A stretch of 64,000 nucleotides of DNA. Source: an uncultured Bacteroidales bacterium (GTDB lineage Bacteria > Bacteroidota > Bacteroidia > Bacteroidales > UBA932). The notes beneath the pieces are model-generated. The model made no database searches and was not told the origin of the DNA. It worked only from the letters and a program-made list of their open reading frames with translations. The stretch lies in contig CAMVMG010000001.1 in the NCBI GenBank assembly GCA_947168525.1, positions 248,001-312,000 of the forward strand. Reading direction: 5' to 3'. The position numbers and the translations under genes were made by a program. Below, in pieces: positions 38,538-47,412 of this stretch (position 1 is its first letter; every line of letters starts with the position of its first letter).

Positions 38538-40793
38538 ATGTACAAAAAACTGATTTACTTCGCTGGAGCGGTACTCCTTCTCGCCGCCTGTTCCGGTCCT
38601 CAGTCGGCCCAGGACAGACTGACGGTCAATGACAAGAAGATCGACGCCGTAATTGCGCAGATGACCCTGGAAGAAAAGGTGAACATGCTGCACAGCAAAA
38701 CCAATATGTCCTCTGCCGGCGTAGAGCGCCTGGGCATTGCCGACATGCACTATGCCGACGGTCCTTTCGGCATCCGTGAAGAGGGCGTTCCCAACGGTTT
38801 CCAGAGTGCCGGATGGACGCTGGATTCCGCCACCTATTTCCCCGCCGGCAGTGCCCTGGCCGCTACCTGGAGTGAAGAACTGGCCTACAAATACGGAACC
38901 GGAATGGGAAAAGAAGCCCGTCTCAGGGGTAAGGACGTGATTCTGGGTCCGGCCGTGAATATACAGCGGCTTCCCGTAGGCGGCCGCACGTATGAGTACC
39001 TGAGTGAGGATCCCGTCCTCAGCGCCGCGCTGGCCCTGGGTTACACCAAGGGTGTCCAGGATCAGGGAACCGCCGTGTGCATCAAACATTTCGCAGTGAA
39101 CAACCAGGAGACCAACCGTGGCAGCGTGGATGCCCAGGTGGACGAGCGTACGCTCAGGGAAATCTACCTGAAGCCTTTCCAGCGCGCCATCATCGAGGGA
39201 GGTGCCATGAGCGTGATGCCGGCCTATAACAAAGTGAACGGCGACTACTGCTCCGAGAACGAGCATCTCCTGAACGAAATCCTCCGTGGCGAGTGGGGCT
39301 TCAAAGGCTTCACCGTGAGCGACTGGGGCGGAACGCATAGCACAATGGGTGCCATGTTGCACGGCCTCAACGTGCAGATGACCGGCGACAATTATCTGGG
39401 ACAGCCGGTGATTGACTCCATCGCCACCGGCGCCCTCACGGAAGACCTGGTAGATGAGAAAGTCCGCCAGATCCTGCGCGTCCGCTACGCCATCGAGGCC
39501 GTTCCGGACAATGTGGCCAACCAGCGCATGACCTCCCAGCCCGAGAGCCAGGATATTGCCCGCCAGGTGGCGGAGAAGTCTGTCGTCCTGCTCAAGAACG
39601 AGGGCATGCTCCCGCTGGATCCGGCCGTGAAGAAGATTGCCGTGATCGGCCAGAATGCCGTTCTCAAGACCCAGAGCGGCGGTATGGGCGCTGGTGTGAA
39701 GGCCCTTTATGAGGTAACTCCGCTGGAGGGTATCCGCAAACGTGCCGGCAGCGGGGTGGAAGTGACGTATGCCCCCGGTTACAAGAATTTCCCGGGCCGA
39801 CGCTGGGGACCCGCTCCCGCGGTGCCGGACCCGCTGGAGGCGGCTGCCATCGACGAGCCCGCAGATCCTGAGCTCCTGGCCCAGGCCGTGGCCCTTGCCA
39901 AAGAGGCCGACGTTGTCATCTTCTTCGGCGGCACCAATAAGAGCATCGAGACCGAAGGCAGCGACCGCCAGAATATCGACCTTCCTACCGGTCAGAACGA
40001 GGTTGTAAAGGCCCTCTTCGAGGCCAATCCCCGTCTGGTGACCGTCCTCATCTCCGGCGGCCCCACCGACCTGCGCCGGCTGGAGCCGGTCTCCCCGGCC
40101 ATCGTCCAGGGCTGGTGGAACGGTACCGAAGGCGGCACGGCCCTCTCAGAGGTCCTCTTCGGGGACATCGCCCCGTCCGGAAAGCTTCCGTTCACCTTCC
40201 CCGCCAAACTGGAAGATTCCCCCGCCTATGCCATGGGGAATTTCCCGGACAAGAATGCCGGCGGCGACCTCTTCTCCCTGATGTACCGTCAGGACGTGCT
40301 GAAGATGACCCCTGCAGAGCGTCAGGCCTTCATGGATTCCCTGCCCAAACCCGTCTCCAAGTACACGGAAGGCGCGCTCGTGGGCTATCGCTGGTTCGAC
40401 ACCAAGGACGTGAAGCCGATGTACGCCTTCGGCCACGGCCTTTCCTATGTGGAATTCGAGTACGGCGCCCTCAAGGCCACGGCCGGCAAGACTTCCGTCA
40501 AGGTTTCCTTCAACCTGAGCAATGCCGGCAAGATGGATGCCGACGAGGTGGTCCAGCTCTATGTCCGTCGCGTAAACGCCAAGGTGGAATGGCCTTCCAA
40601 GGAACTCAAGGCCTTCCAGCGCGTAAGCCTCAAGGCCGGTGAAACCAAGACTGTCACCCTGGAGATTCCCATGGACGAACTTCGCTACTGGAATGTGGAG
40701 AAGAACGCCTGGGACCTGGAGCACGGCGAATTGGAGCTCCTCGTGGGTGCCGCCTCGGACGACATCCGCCAGAAAGCCGGCGTGACCATCTAG
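38538..40793 (+). CDS. GH3 family beta-glycosidase lipoprotein (BglX-like)
   Basis: A 751-residue glycoside hydrolase. The N-terminus MYKKLIYFAGAVLLLAACSG is a lipoprotein signal (Cys18). The GH3 barrel carries KHFAVNNQE and the nucleophile Asp in TVSDWGG (near 262); the alpha/beta sandwich contains FFGGTNKSIETEGSDR, and a fibronectin III-like domain closes the protein. Overall layout is BglX-like, for beta-glucosides or beta-xylosides. Surrounded by four esterases and a GH2 enzyme, it probably finishes debranched plant oligosaccharides in the periplasm. Confidence 0.9.
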   Translation: MYKKLIYFAGAVLLLAACSGPQSAQDRLTVNDKKIDAVIAQMTLEEKVNMLHSKTNMSSAGVERLGIADMHYADGPFGIREEGVPNGFQSAGWTLDSATYFPAGSALAATWSEELAYKYGTGMGKEARLRGKDVILGPAVNIQRLPVGGRTYEYLSEDPVLSAALALGYTKGVQDQGTAVCIKHFAVNNQETNRGSVDAQVDERTLREIYLKPFQRAIIEGGAMSVMPAYNKVNGDYCSENEHLLNEILRGEWGFKGFTVSDWGGTHSTMGAMLHGLNVQMTGDNYLGQPVIDSIATGALTEDLVDEKVRQILRVRYAIEAVPDNVANQRMTSQPESQDIARQVAEKSVVLLKNEGMLPLDPAVKKIAVIGQNAVLKTQSGGMGAGVKALYEVTPLEGIRKRAGSGVEVTYAPGYKNFPGRRWGPAPAVPDPLEAAAIDEPADPELLAQAVALAKEADVVIFFGGTNKSIETEGSDRQNIDLPTGQNEVVKALFEANPRLVTVLISGGPTDLRRLEPVSPAIVQGWWNGTEGGTALSEVLFGDIAPSGKLPFTFPAKLEDSPAYAMGNFPDKNAGGDLFSLMYRQDVLKMTPAERQAFMDSLPKPVSKYTEGALVGYRWFDTKDVKPMYAFGHGLSYVEFEYGALKATAGKTSVKVSFNLSNAGKMDADEVVQLYVRRVNAKVEWPSKELKAFQRVSLKAGETKTVTLEIPMDELRYWNVEKNAWDLEHGELELLVGAASDDIRQKAGVTI

Positions 40794-40827
40794 TGGCGTA
40801 AAATGGAAACGGCTCGTTTGTAGCCTG

Positions 40828-40873
40828 TTATGCAAAAGTGTCTGGTCGAATCCGACCAGACACTTTTGCATAA
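40828..40873. terminator. Bidirectional terminator with perfect 21-bp stem
   Basis: Arms 40828-40848 and 40853-40873 are exact reverse complements around a 4-base loop. It lies between the convergent GH3 and esterase D genes. The arms contain CAAAAGTGT/ACACTTTTG. Confidence 0.85.
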
Positions 40874-40905
40874 TCTGTTAATTCTGAAGGGCTTCTGTTT
40901 TACGG

Positions 40906-42054
40906 CTACTTGAACAGCAGACGGGCGAAGGTGTTCAGGTACAGGCGCCAGTTGGCCCAGGTGTGTCCGCCGTCAGAGGCGAAGAGCGTATGCTCCATGC
41001 CGTTGCGGGTGAGCGCCTTGTCCAGAATCTCGGTGCCGGCCCAGGTGAAGTCGGATGTGCCGCAGCCTACCCAGTAGAGCTTGTAGCCGGCCTTCTTGAT
41101 GCCCTGCAGGTCTGCATCCAGGTGGTCGCTTTCGCGGATGCCGCAGCTCAGGGGGCAGATGTAGTCGAAGACGCCAGGGTACAGGATGGTGGCCGACGTG
41201 GTGTGCCCGCCGCCCATGGACAGGCCGGCGATGGCGCGGCCGCTGGACTTGGCCACCGTGCGGTATTCCTTGTCGATGAACGGAATGATTTCCTTCACCA
41301 GCGAGTTCACGTAGGCATTGGCCCATTTGGGGTCGTTGCGGTCCATCTCGATGGTCTCCAGGCCCAGGGTGCCGGCTGCACGCTGGTTGGGGTTGCCGTT
41401 TGGCATGACCACGATCATCGGCTTGGCAAGGCCTTTCTCAATGAGGTTGTCCAGGATCTGGGCGGCGCGGCCCATGGATGTCCAGGCTTCCTCGTCTCCG
41501 CCGCCGCCGTGCAGCAGGTACAGTACCGGATACTTGGCCTTGGGACTCTGCTCATACCCGTACGGCGTATAGACCGTCATGCGGCGGGAGATGCCCAGGC
41601 TGGGGCTGTCGTACCAGCGGTAGGTGACCGATCCGTGGTTTTTGGCCTCGTAGTAGTTCTCGCTGCGCTCTCCGGGGACAAAGAGCATGTTCAGGTAGCG
41701 GGTGCCGTCACGCTGCACTTTGTCGTTGAGCGGGTCGTTCACGGAGACACCGTCCACGATGAAATTGTAGGTGTAAATCTCCGGATCCGGGGTGTCGATG
41801 GCCACTTCCCAGACACCGCCTTCCCCTTTTTGCATGTCGATGGAGTCCGAGAAAGGATTGGCCATCCAGTTGCCCGAAAGCTGGACGCGGGTGGCGTAGT
41901 TGGCGCTGAGACGGAAGAACACTTTTCCGTCTTTGAGCTCGGGAGAGACAATCTGTGGTCCGCGGCCGCCCCTGGCAAAGTTGGTGAGCTCCTGGCCGGA
42001 GGCCTGGCCCAGCGCCAGCAGCGCCACGGCAAATAAAGTTGCAATTCGTTTCAT
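40906..42054 (-). CDS. CE1-type carbohydrate esterase (paralogue D)
   Basis: A 382-residue exported esterase closely related to paralogue A: shared DGTRYLNMLFVPGERSENYYEAK-like segment, YTYNFIVDG, YLLHGGGGDEEAW, GLSMGGG (Ser near 278) and GGHTWANWR at the end. ATG 42054 is chosen over 42060 because it gives MKRIAT, a typical signal start. It follows the GH2 gene on the same strand by 24 bases and is probably co-transcribed. Confidence 0.85.
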   Translation of the reverse strand: MKRIATLFAVALLALGQASGQELTNFARGGRGPQIVSPELKDGKVFFRLSANYATRVQLSGNWMANPFSDSIDMQKGEGGVWEVAIDTPDPEIYTYNFIVDGVSVNDPLNDKVQRDGTRYLNMLFVPGERSENYYEAKNHGSVTYRWYDSPSLGISRRMTVYTPYGYEQSPKAKYPVLYLLHGGGGDEEAWTSMGRAAQILDNLIEKGLAKPMIVVMPNGNPNQRAAGTLGLETIEMDRNDPKWANAYVNSLVKEIIPFIDKEYRTVAKSSGRAIAGLSMGGGHTTSATILYPGVFDYICPLSCGIRESDHLDADLQGIKKAGYKLYWVGCGTSDFTWAGTEILDKALTRNGMEHTLFASDGGHTWANWRLYLNTFARLLFK

Positions 42055-42078
42055 AAACATGGGAGTATTTGGGTTAGT

Positions 42079-45000
42079 TTAATTGGCAACCGGGCTGATG
42101 AGGAGGTTGAAGCTGCGCTCCTGGGGGGTGAGCTGGTACGCTTCCAGCGGCCAGGCGCCCCAGGAGTTCACACCGCCCACGCCCATCTGGACCAGGTCTG
42201 CGTGTACGTAGGTAGTGCCGCGGCTGCGGTCATTCTCGTGCGCCCTGGCCTTTAGCTCCAGCGAATGAACGTGGGTGTCCAGTTCTTCCAGGCTGAAGGG
42301 AAGGGCAGATGCGCTGAAACGGACGTCGGAGGTGAGTTCCAGGCCGAACCCGTCGGGGGAGAGCAGGCGGAAATACCGCAGGCCGGTGTGCGTGCCCGAT
42401 TCCTGGCTACGCACATAGCCGTAGTGGTATTGCTCGGCCACGCTTTGGCGGTAATGCCCAAGGAGGGCTCCGCTGCAGCGGTCAGAGTAGTTCTCCCACG
42501 GGCCCAGGCCGAAGAAATCCACTTCCTGCAGGTTCCCGTCCAGCGCCATCCGCAGGCCGAAACGGAACAGCTTGGGGGCGCTTTCCAGGCCGCCGGCGTC
42601 CATCATTTTCTGGCTCACCAGGATACGGCCGTCTTCGCCAATCCTGTAGCGCAGCCGCACGGAGGCCTTTCCGCCGATAGGCTCGTAATCCACCAGCACG
42701 ACAGCAGCACCGGCCTCCTGACTGCAGCGGATTTCCTTGACCTTGAAGTCCGGATTACGCCAGAACGCCAGCCGGCGGTTCATCCCGGCCCCCAGGTCGT
42801 TTTCTGTCAGGGCGCGGTCGAAGCAGGGCTTCAGGGGCTCTTTCAGGTATTCCTTCCCATTCACGGAATAGCTGCTGAGCAGGCCGGTGGAAGGGTCGAT
42901 CACGGCTTTCCAGGTGGCGATCCGATCCGCGAGCGTACCCTTGTAGCGGAACGTGCCGCTGAACGTTGTGCCGTCCGTCACGGGCGGCACGCTGCTGGCA
43001 AAGCGGATGGCCGGCGGGTTGTCCCTCAGAACCAGCTGGTCGTAGGCGGCCTCGTGGCCGGCGGGCAGCAGCGGCTGGGCTTCCTTGAGCCTATAGTGTA
43101 CGGTGAGGGTGATCACATCTCCTTCCGGAAGGGTGCCGATGCCCAGGTTCAGCCGGCGGCTCTGCTCCGCGGGAATGTCCAGGTCCCAGACCATTCCGGT
43201 GCGCACAGCGGTGCCGTCGGAAGCCAGTTCCCACTGCAGGTAATAATTGTCCAGGCCGATGAAACTGTTCTCGTTGGTGACGACCACCTCTCCAGGGAAG
43301 CTGCCGGGCACGGTGAGGATGTTCCGGTACTGGTAGCGGACCTCGCAGGCATGCGGGTGCAGGGTGCGGTCTGCCGCGATGACGCCGTTGCAGTTGAACG
43401 ACCCGTCGGAGGGATCATAGTTATTCAAGTCTCCGCCGAAGATGAAGATATGGTCCGTCCCCTCTGCGCCGGAAGGCCAGCGTAGCGCCTGATCCACGAA
43501 GTCCCAGATGAAACCGCCCTGGTAGGACGGGTATTTGCGCACCAGGTCCCAGTATTCCTTGAAATTGCCCATGGAGTTGCCCATGGCGTGGGCGTATTCG
43601 CATTGGATCAGGGGTTTGGCGGCCTTGGCCAGATAACGTTCGCAGCCATTGGGATCCAGGTACATGGGGCAGAAGATATCGGTGTTGCGGTCCAGCTCCG
43701 CCCGCTCGTACTGGACGGGACGGGTGGGGTCGTAGGCTTTGATCCAGTCGTAACAGTCGTAGAAGTTCTGTCCGTTGCCGGCTTCGTTGCCCAGACTCCA
43801 GACGATAACGCTGGGGTGGTTGATATCCCGCAGCACCATCCGCTGGTCGCGGTCCAGATGGGCGTCGTGGAAGAGGGGATTGTTGCCCAGGGTAGCCGGG
43901 CCGTAGCCCATGCCATGGGATTCGATATTGCCTTCGTCCACCACATACAGGCCGTACTGGTCGCACAGGGCCAGCCAGCGGGGGTCGTCCGGGTAGTGGC
44001 ATGTGCGAACGGCATTGATATTCAGTTCTTTCATAATCCGAATGTCCCGGATCATGTCGGCCTCGGAGACGGTGTATCCCTTGTACGGGTCCATTTCGTG
44101 ACGGTTCGCCCCCTTGACCAGGATGGTTTTCCCGTTTACTTTAAGCTGGGCGTCCTCGATGGTGACGGTGCGGAAGCCGAAGCGGATGCCGGTGCTTTCC
44201 GCCACCCCGTGCCGGGTGTTGCCGCGCACGCGTAGAGTATACAGGTTAGGCTCTTCCGCGCTCCAGAGGGCGGGCAGCCCGGAAAGCTTGTCTTCGAAGC
44301 GGACTTCTCCCTTCTGAGGTTTCAGGCCGTCTGCGGCAAGCACGCACCGGCCGGAGGCATCCACCACTTCCAGGTCTACGGAGCTGATGCCCTTGGTCAC
44401 TTCTACTTTCACCTGGAGGCTGCCGTCGGCCCGGCCGTTTACGTTGATGTCTTCCAGGCGCTCTTTCTCACGGGTGTAGAGCTCTACGCCGCGGGCGATT
44501 CCGCCCAGGCGCCAGAAATCCTGGTCTTCCAGGTAGGTGCCGTCACACCAGCGGAAGATTTCCAGGGCCAGGAGGTTCTCCCCTTCATGGACGAAGCGGG
44601 TAAGGTCGAACCGGGCTTCCAGCTTGCTGTCCTGGCTGTATCCCACCATTTTCCCGTTTACCCAGACGCGTACGTTGGAGGTGGCCGATCCGATGTTCAG
44701 GCACACCTGCCGGCCCGTCCAGGACTTGTCCAGCACGAAGGTCCGGCGGTACTGGCCCACGTAATTGTGCTCGGAGGGTACCCGGGGCGGGTTGTTGGTG
44801 AAGTGGCCCCGCCAGGGATAGCCGATGTTCAGGTACATCGGGTCGCACCAGCCTTCCAGGTCCCAGAGTCCGGGGACGGGGATGGTGTCCCAGGAGGAAT
44901 CGTCCAGGGACGGTTGCTCGAACCCCTGAAGGCGGGTTTCCGGGCTTTGGTTGAAGCGGAATTTCCACAGACCGTTCAGGCTCAGCGTCTGCTGCTGGTC

Positions 45001-45135
45001 GGTGACGAAGGTGGCCCGCATAGGCATCCGGTTGACGGAATAGACAGAGGGATTCTGCCAGTCTTCCGCTTTGGGCGCGGCGATGGCCGCGGTGGCAAGG
45101 CATAGGCCTGAGAGGAAAACGATGAGTTTGTGCAT
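42079..45135 (-). CDS. GH2 family beta-galactosidase-like enzyme, exported
   Basis: A 1018-residue glycoside hydrolase with signal peptide (about 1-19), sugar-binding domain, immunoglobulin-like domains and a TIM barrel holding acid/base Glu451 in LGNEAGNG and nucleophile Glu513 in QCEYAHAMGNS, followed by the large C-terminal beta-sandwich of LacZ-type enzymes. The open frame continues upstream to 45276, but ATG 45135 starts the signal peptide and lies behind a -7 box. Beta-galactosidase is the likeliest activity; removal of galactose from hemicellulose side chains fits the cluster. Confidence 0.92.
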   Translation of the reverse strand: MHKLIVFLSGLCLATAAIAAPKAEDWQNPSVYSVNRMPMRATFVTDQQQTLSLNGLWKFRFNQSPETRLQGFEQPSLDDSSWDTIPVPGLWDLEGWCDPMYLNIGYPWRGHFTNNPPRVPSEHNYVGQYRRTFVLDKSWTGRQVCLNIGSATSNVRVWVNGKMVGYSQDSKLEARFDLTRFVHEGENLLALEIFRWCDGTYLEDQDFWRLGGIARGVELYTREKERLEDINVNGRADGSLQVKVEVTKGISSVDLEVVDASGRCVLAADGLKPQKGEVRFEDKLSGLPALWSAEEPNLYTLRVRGNTRHGVAESTGIRFGFRTVTIEDAQLKVNGKTILVKGANRHEMDPYKGYTVSEADMIRDIRIMKELNINAVRTCHYPDDPRWLALCDQYGLYVVDEGNIESHGMGYGPATLGNNPLFHDAHLDRDQRMVLRDINHPSVIVWSLGNEAGNGQNFYDCYDWIKAYDPTRPVQYERAELDRNTDIFCPMYLDPNGCERYLAKAAKPLIQCEYAHAMGNSMGNFKEYWDLVRKYPSYQGGFIWDFVDQALRWPSGAEGTDHIFIFGGDLNNYDPSDGSFNCNGVIAADRTLHPHACEVRYQYRNILTVPGSFPGEVVVTNENSFIGLDNYYLQWELASDGTAVRTGMVWDLDIPAEQSRRLNLGIGTLPEGDVITLTVHYRLKEAQPLLPAGHEAAYDQLVLRDNPPAIRFASSVPPVTDGTTFSGTFRYKGTLADRIATWKAVIDPSTGLLSSYSVNGKEYLKEPLKPCFDRALTENDLGAGMNRRLAFWRNPDFKVKEIRCSQEAGAAVVLVDYEPIGGKASVRLRYRIGEDGRILVSQKMMDAGGLESAPKLFRFGLRMALDGNLQEVDFFGLGPWENYSDRCSGALLGHYRQSVAEQYHYGYVRSQESGTHTGLRYFRLLSPDGFGLELTSDVRFSASALPFSLEELDTHVHSLELKARAHENDRSRGTTYVHADLVQMGVGGVNSWGAWPLEAYQLTPQERSFNLLISPVAN

Positions 45136-45157
45136 AGTAGTGAATGTGGTTGTCGTA

Positions 45158-45254
45158 CAAATATACTCAAAATAATCGTATTCGCGGATGGAAAGCCCAA
45201 AAAGCCGAAAGAAATAATAATTGATTGTATATTCGCCAATATTGACTATCTTTG
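45158..45254. promoter_or_regulatory. Divergent promoters of the GH2 gene and the 45261 gene
   Basis: Leftward TATATTTG at 45165-45158. Rightward TATCTTTG at 45247-45254, with ATTG 19 bases before it (45224-45227). The rightward box ends only six bases before its ATG, predicting a leaderless mRNA. Confidence 0.55.
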
Positions 45255-45260
45255 CATAAT

Positions 45261-47396
45261 ATGGGAAAAAGGGCAACTATTGTGACTGTCGCTGTGCTGG
45301 CCTTGATGCTGGCAGGAATTGTCTTTTCCGTGAGCCGCCTGTACGCAGACCGCTCTCCCTCCGCCGTAGTACGTGCAGAGGTGGGCGCCGCCTGGGCTGT
45401 CCTCCGGGCTGTTCCTGCCGACGCCGTCGCCGTCGCCGTGTTCGACGGCTCCAAGGCTTCCCAGAAAATCCTGGCAGATTCCACAGGCCTGCTGCAGGGC
45501 TTCCTCTCTCCCGGGAATACCGTCTTCATGGACTATCTGCGCCGGATGGACCGGGAGCGGATGGCCGTGTCGCTGCACAACAGCGGTTCGCTGGTGCCCC
45601 TGGTGGTTACGGAGCTCCGTCAGGTAGATTCCGCCTCCCTGGCCTCACTTCAGGCCGCCGCTGCCAGAGCCGGGCTCAAAACCCAGCTGTGCGGCGGGTT
45701 CCTGCTGTCGTCCCGCTCGGAGACCTATCTCAGTGCATCGGCCCGTCACCTGGAAGAAGGCATGTCGGTGCTCTCCACGGACCATCTGCAGGACCTGGTA
45801 GCTGTCACTTCAGGCCCGGTCTCCCTTTTTGTCTCCCATGCCCATGCCTCCAAGTTCCTTCAGGTATATGCGCCCTCCCGTATGCGGCAGCACGCCTCTT
45901 TCGTGAAAGACCTCACGTCCTGGAGCTCCCTGGTGGTGCTGGAAATCACCGACGACCATCTTCTCTTCAAGGGAAACACCCTTCCCGGCGAGGCAGCTGC
46001 CAGCTGGTTGTCGGCCTATGATTCACTGCCGGCACAGGAGGCTGCTTTCCCGGAGGTGCTGCCCTATTTCACGGGAGAAGCCCTTTCCCTGAGCGTGGGG
46101 GACGCGGAGTCTTTCCTGTCCCGTGCCCGCCGCTTTGAAGACGGGAACGGCCGCATCGCCCGCTATGAGAACACCCTAAAGAGCCGTTCCGGGAAAGACC
46201 TTTCCCCAGAGGAATGGTTCCGCAGCCTGCAGCCCAAAGAGGTGGTCAAGGCTTCCTTCACCACAGAGGACGGGGCCGCCCGGGAAGTGGTGCTGGTACG
46301 CTCGGCCAAGTCCCGGAAAGCGGCTGCCCGTACGTCCCATCCCTACAAGGGTTATCTGTCGGCCGTGCTGGGCAGCCGGTTCTCCGTAACAGACACTTCC
46401 TGCGCAGCGGTAGGAGACCGCTGGACGGTCTTTGGCGACGGCCCTTCCGTAGACGCCTTCGCAGACAAGCGTTTCCTGGAATACACCCTGAAGGACCGGC
46501 TGTCAGACGCTTCCGTCTCCCTTCCTTCCGCGTCGCTTACCGCTTATAATTCCTTCTCCGAGAATCCGGAAATGGCCGCGCGCCTTTTCTCGGGAGAACT
46601 GTCCGACAAACTCCTTTCCTATGTCAGGGGGGCAGGTTATGCCCCTGCCTTCTTCTGCCTGGACCTTTCCGGGGAGCGGCCTTCCTACCGCATCCGCCTG
46701 GACAAGCTGGCCCTGAAGGGAACCAAGGTGCAGGTGCTGGAGCGGGATACCACCGTGGTGGTGCCCACCGGCCTGTTCCCCGTCCAGAACTATACTACGG
46801 GAAAAACCAATTATTTGTATCAGAACGACCACCTGTCCATCTGCCTGAACGACGAGAATGGAAAAGGCGTCTGGGGCATCCCGTTTAAGGACCGCCTCTG
46901 CGGCAAGGTGGAGAACATAGACTATTACAACAACGGGAAAATCCAGTTCCTTTTCTGCGCCGGGTCCAAGCTGTACCTGCTGGACCGCCTGGGTCACTGG
47001 GTGAACGGATTCCCGGTGGATCTGGGCAAAGCCGTGCTGCTGGGCCCCGCCGCCTATGATTTTACGGGTGCCCATGGCTACACGGTTATGGTGCTCCACA
47101 AAGACAATACACTGGAAATGTACAACCTCCATGGCCAGAAACCCGCATCCTGGCAGGGCATCCGTTCCCCGGAAACCGTGAAGTCACTTCCGGAGCTGGT
47201 GTCGGTAAACGGAAAATCCTACTGGGTGGTCCGCACCTCTGTCCGCACGCTGGTTTATGGTTTCGACGGAGGAGACCCTCTTACCCGGGAAGAGGGCGGA
47301 AAGATGATCAAGCCGGATTCTCCCGTCACGCCCAAGGGCAAGGGCGTCAGCGTGGAGTGTTATGACGGCAAAACCCGGGATATAAAATTGAACTAA
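45261..47396 (+). CDS. Membrane-anchored protein of unknown function
   Basis: A 711-residue protein I do not recognise. One N-terminal membrane anchor (about residues 7-25) is followed by an extracytoplasmic region. The first part (about 40-430) alternates strands and helices with many Ser/Ala; the last 230 residues (YLYQNDHLSICLND, KIQFLFCAGSKLYLLDR, YGFDGGD) read like blades of a PQQ/WD-type beta-propeller. No enzymatic motif is seen; a DUF3352-like relationship is possible. The ATG at 45261 follows a -7 box by six bases; a TTG at 45252 is less likely because it lies in that box. The acyl-CoA synthetase follows after 16 bases. Confidence 0.72.
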   Translation: MGKRATIVTVAVLALMLAGIVFSVSRLYADRSPSAVVRAEVGAAWAVLRAVPADAVAVAVFDGSKASQKILADSTGLLQGFLSPGNTVFMDYLRRMDRERMAVSLHNSGSLVPLVVTELRQVDSASLASLQAAAARAGLKTQLCGGFLLSSRSETYLSASARHLEEGMSVLSTDHLQDLVAVTSGPVSLFVSHAHASKFLQVYAPSRMRQHASFVKDLTSWSSLVVLEITDDHLLFKGNTLPGEAAASWLSAYDSLPAQEAAFPEVLPYFTGEALSLSVGDAESFLSRARRFEDGNGRIARYENTLKSRSGKDLSPEEWFRSLQPKEVVKASFTTEDGAAREVVLVRSAKSRKAAARTSHPYKGYLSAVLGSRFSVTDTSCAAVGDRWTVFGDGPSVDAFADKRFLEYTLKDRLSDASVSLPSASLTAYNSFSENPEMAARLFSGELSDKLLSYVRGAGYAPAFFCLDLSGERPSYRIRLDKLALKGTKVQVLERDTTVVVPTGLFPVQNYTTGKTNYLYQNDHLSICLNDENGKGVWGIPFKDRLCGKVENIDYYNNGKIQFLFCAGSKLYLLDRLGHWVNGFPVDLGKAVLLGPAAYDFTGAHGYTVMVLHKDNTLEMYNLHGQKPASWQGIRSPETVKSLPELVSVNGKSYWVVRTSVRTLVYGFDGGDPLTREEGGKMIKPDSPVTPKGKGVSVECYDGKTRDIKLN

Positions 47397-47412
47397 AACC
47401 TATCCAAATACC

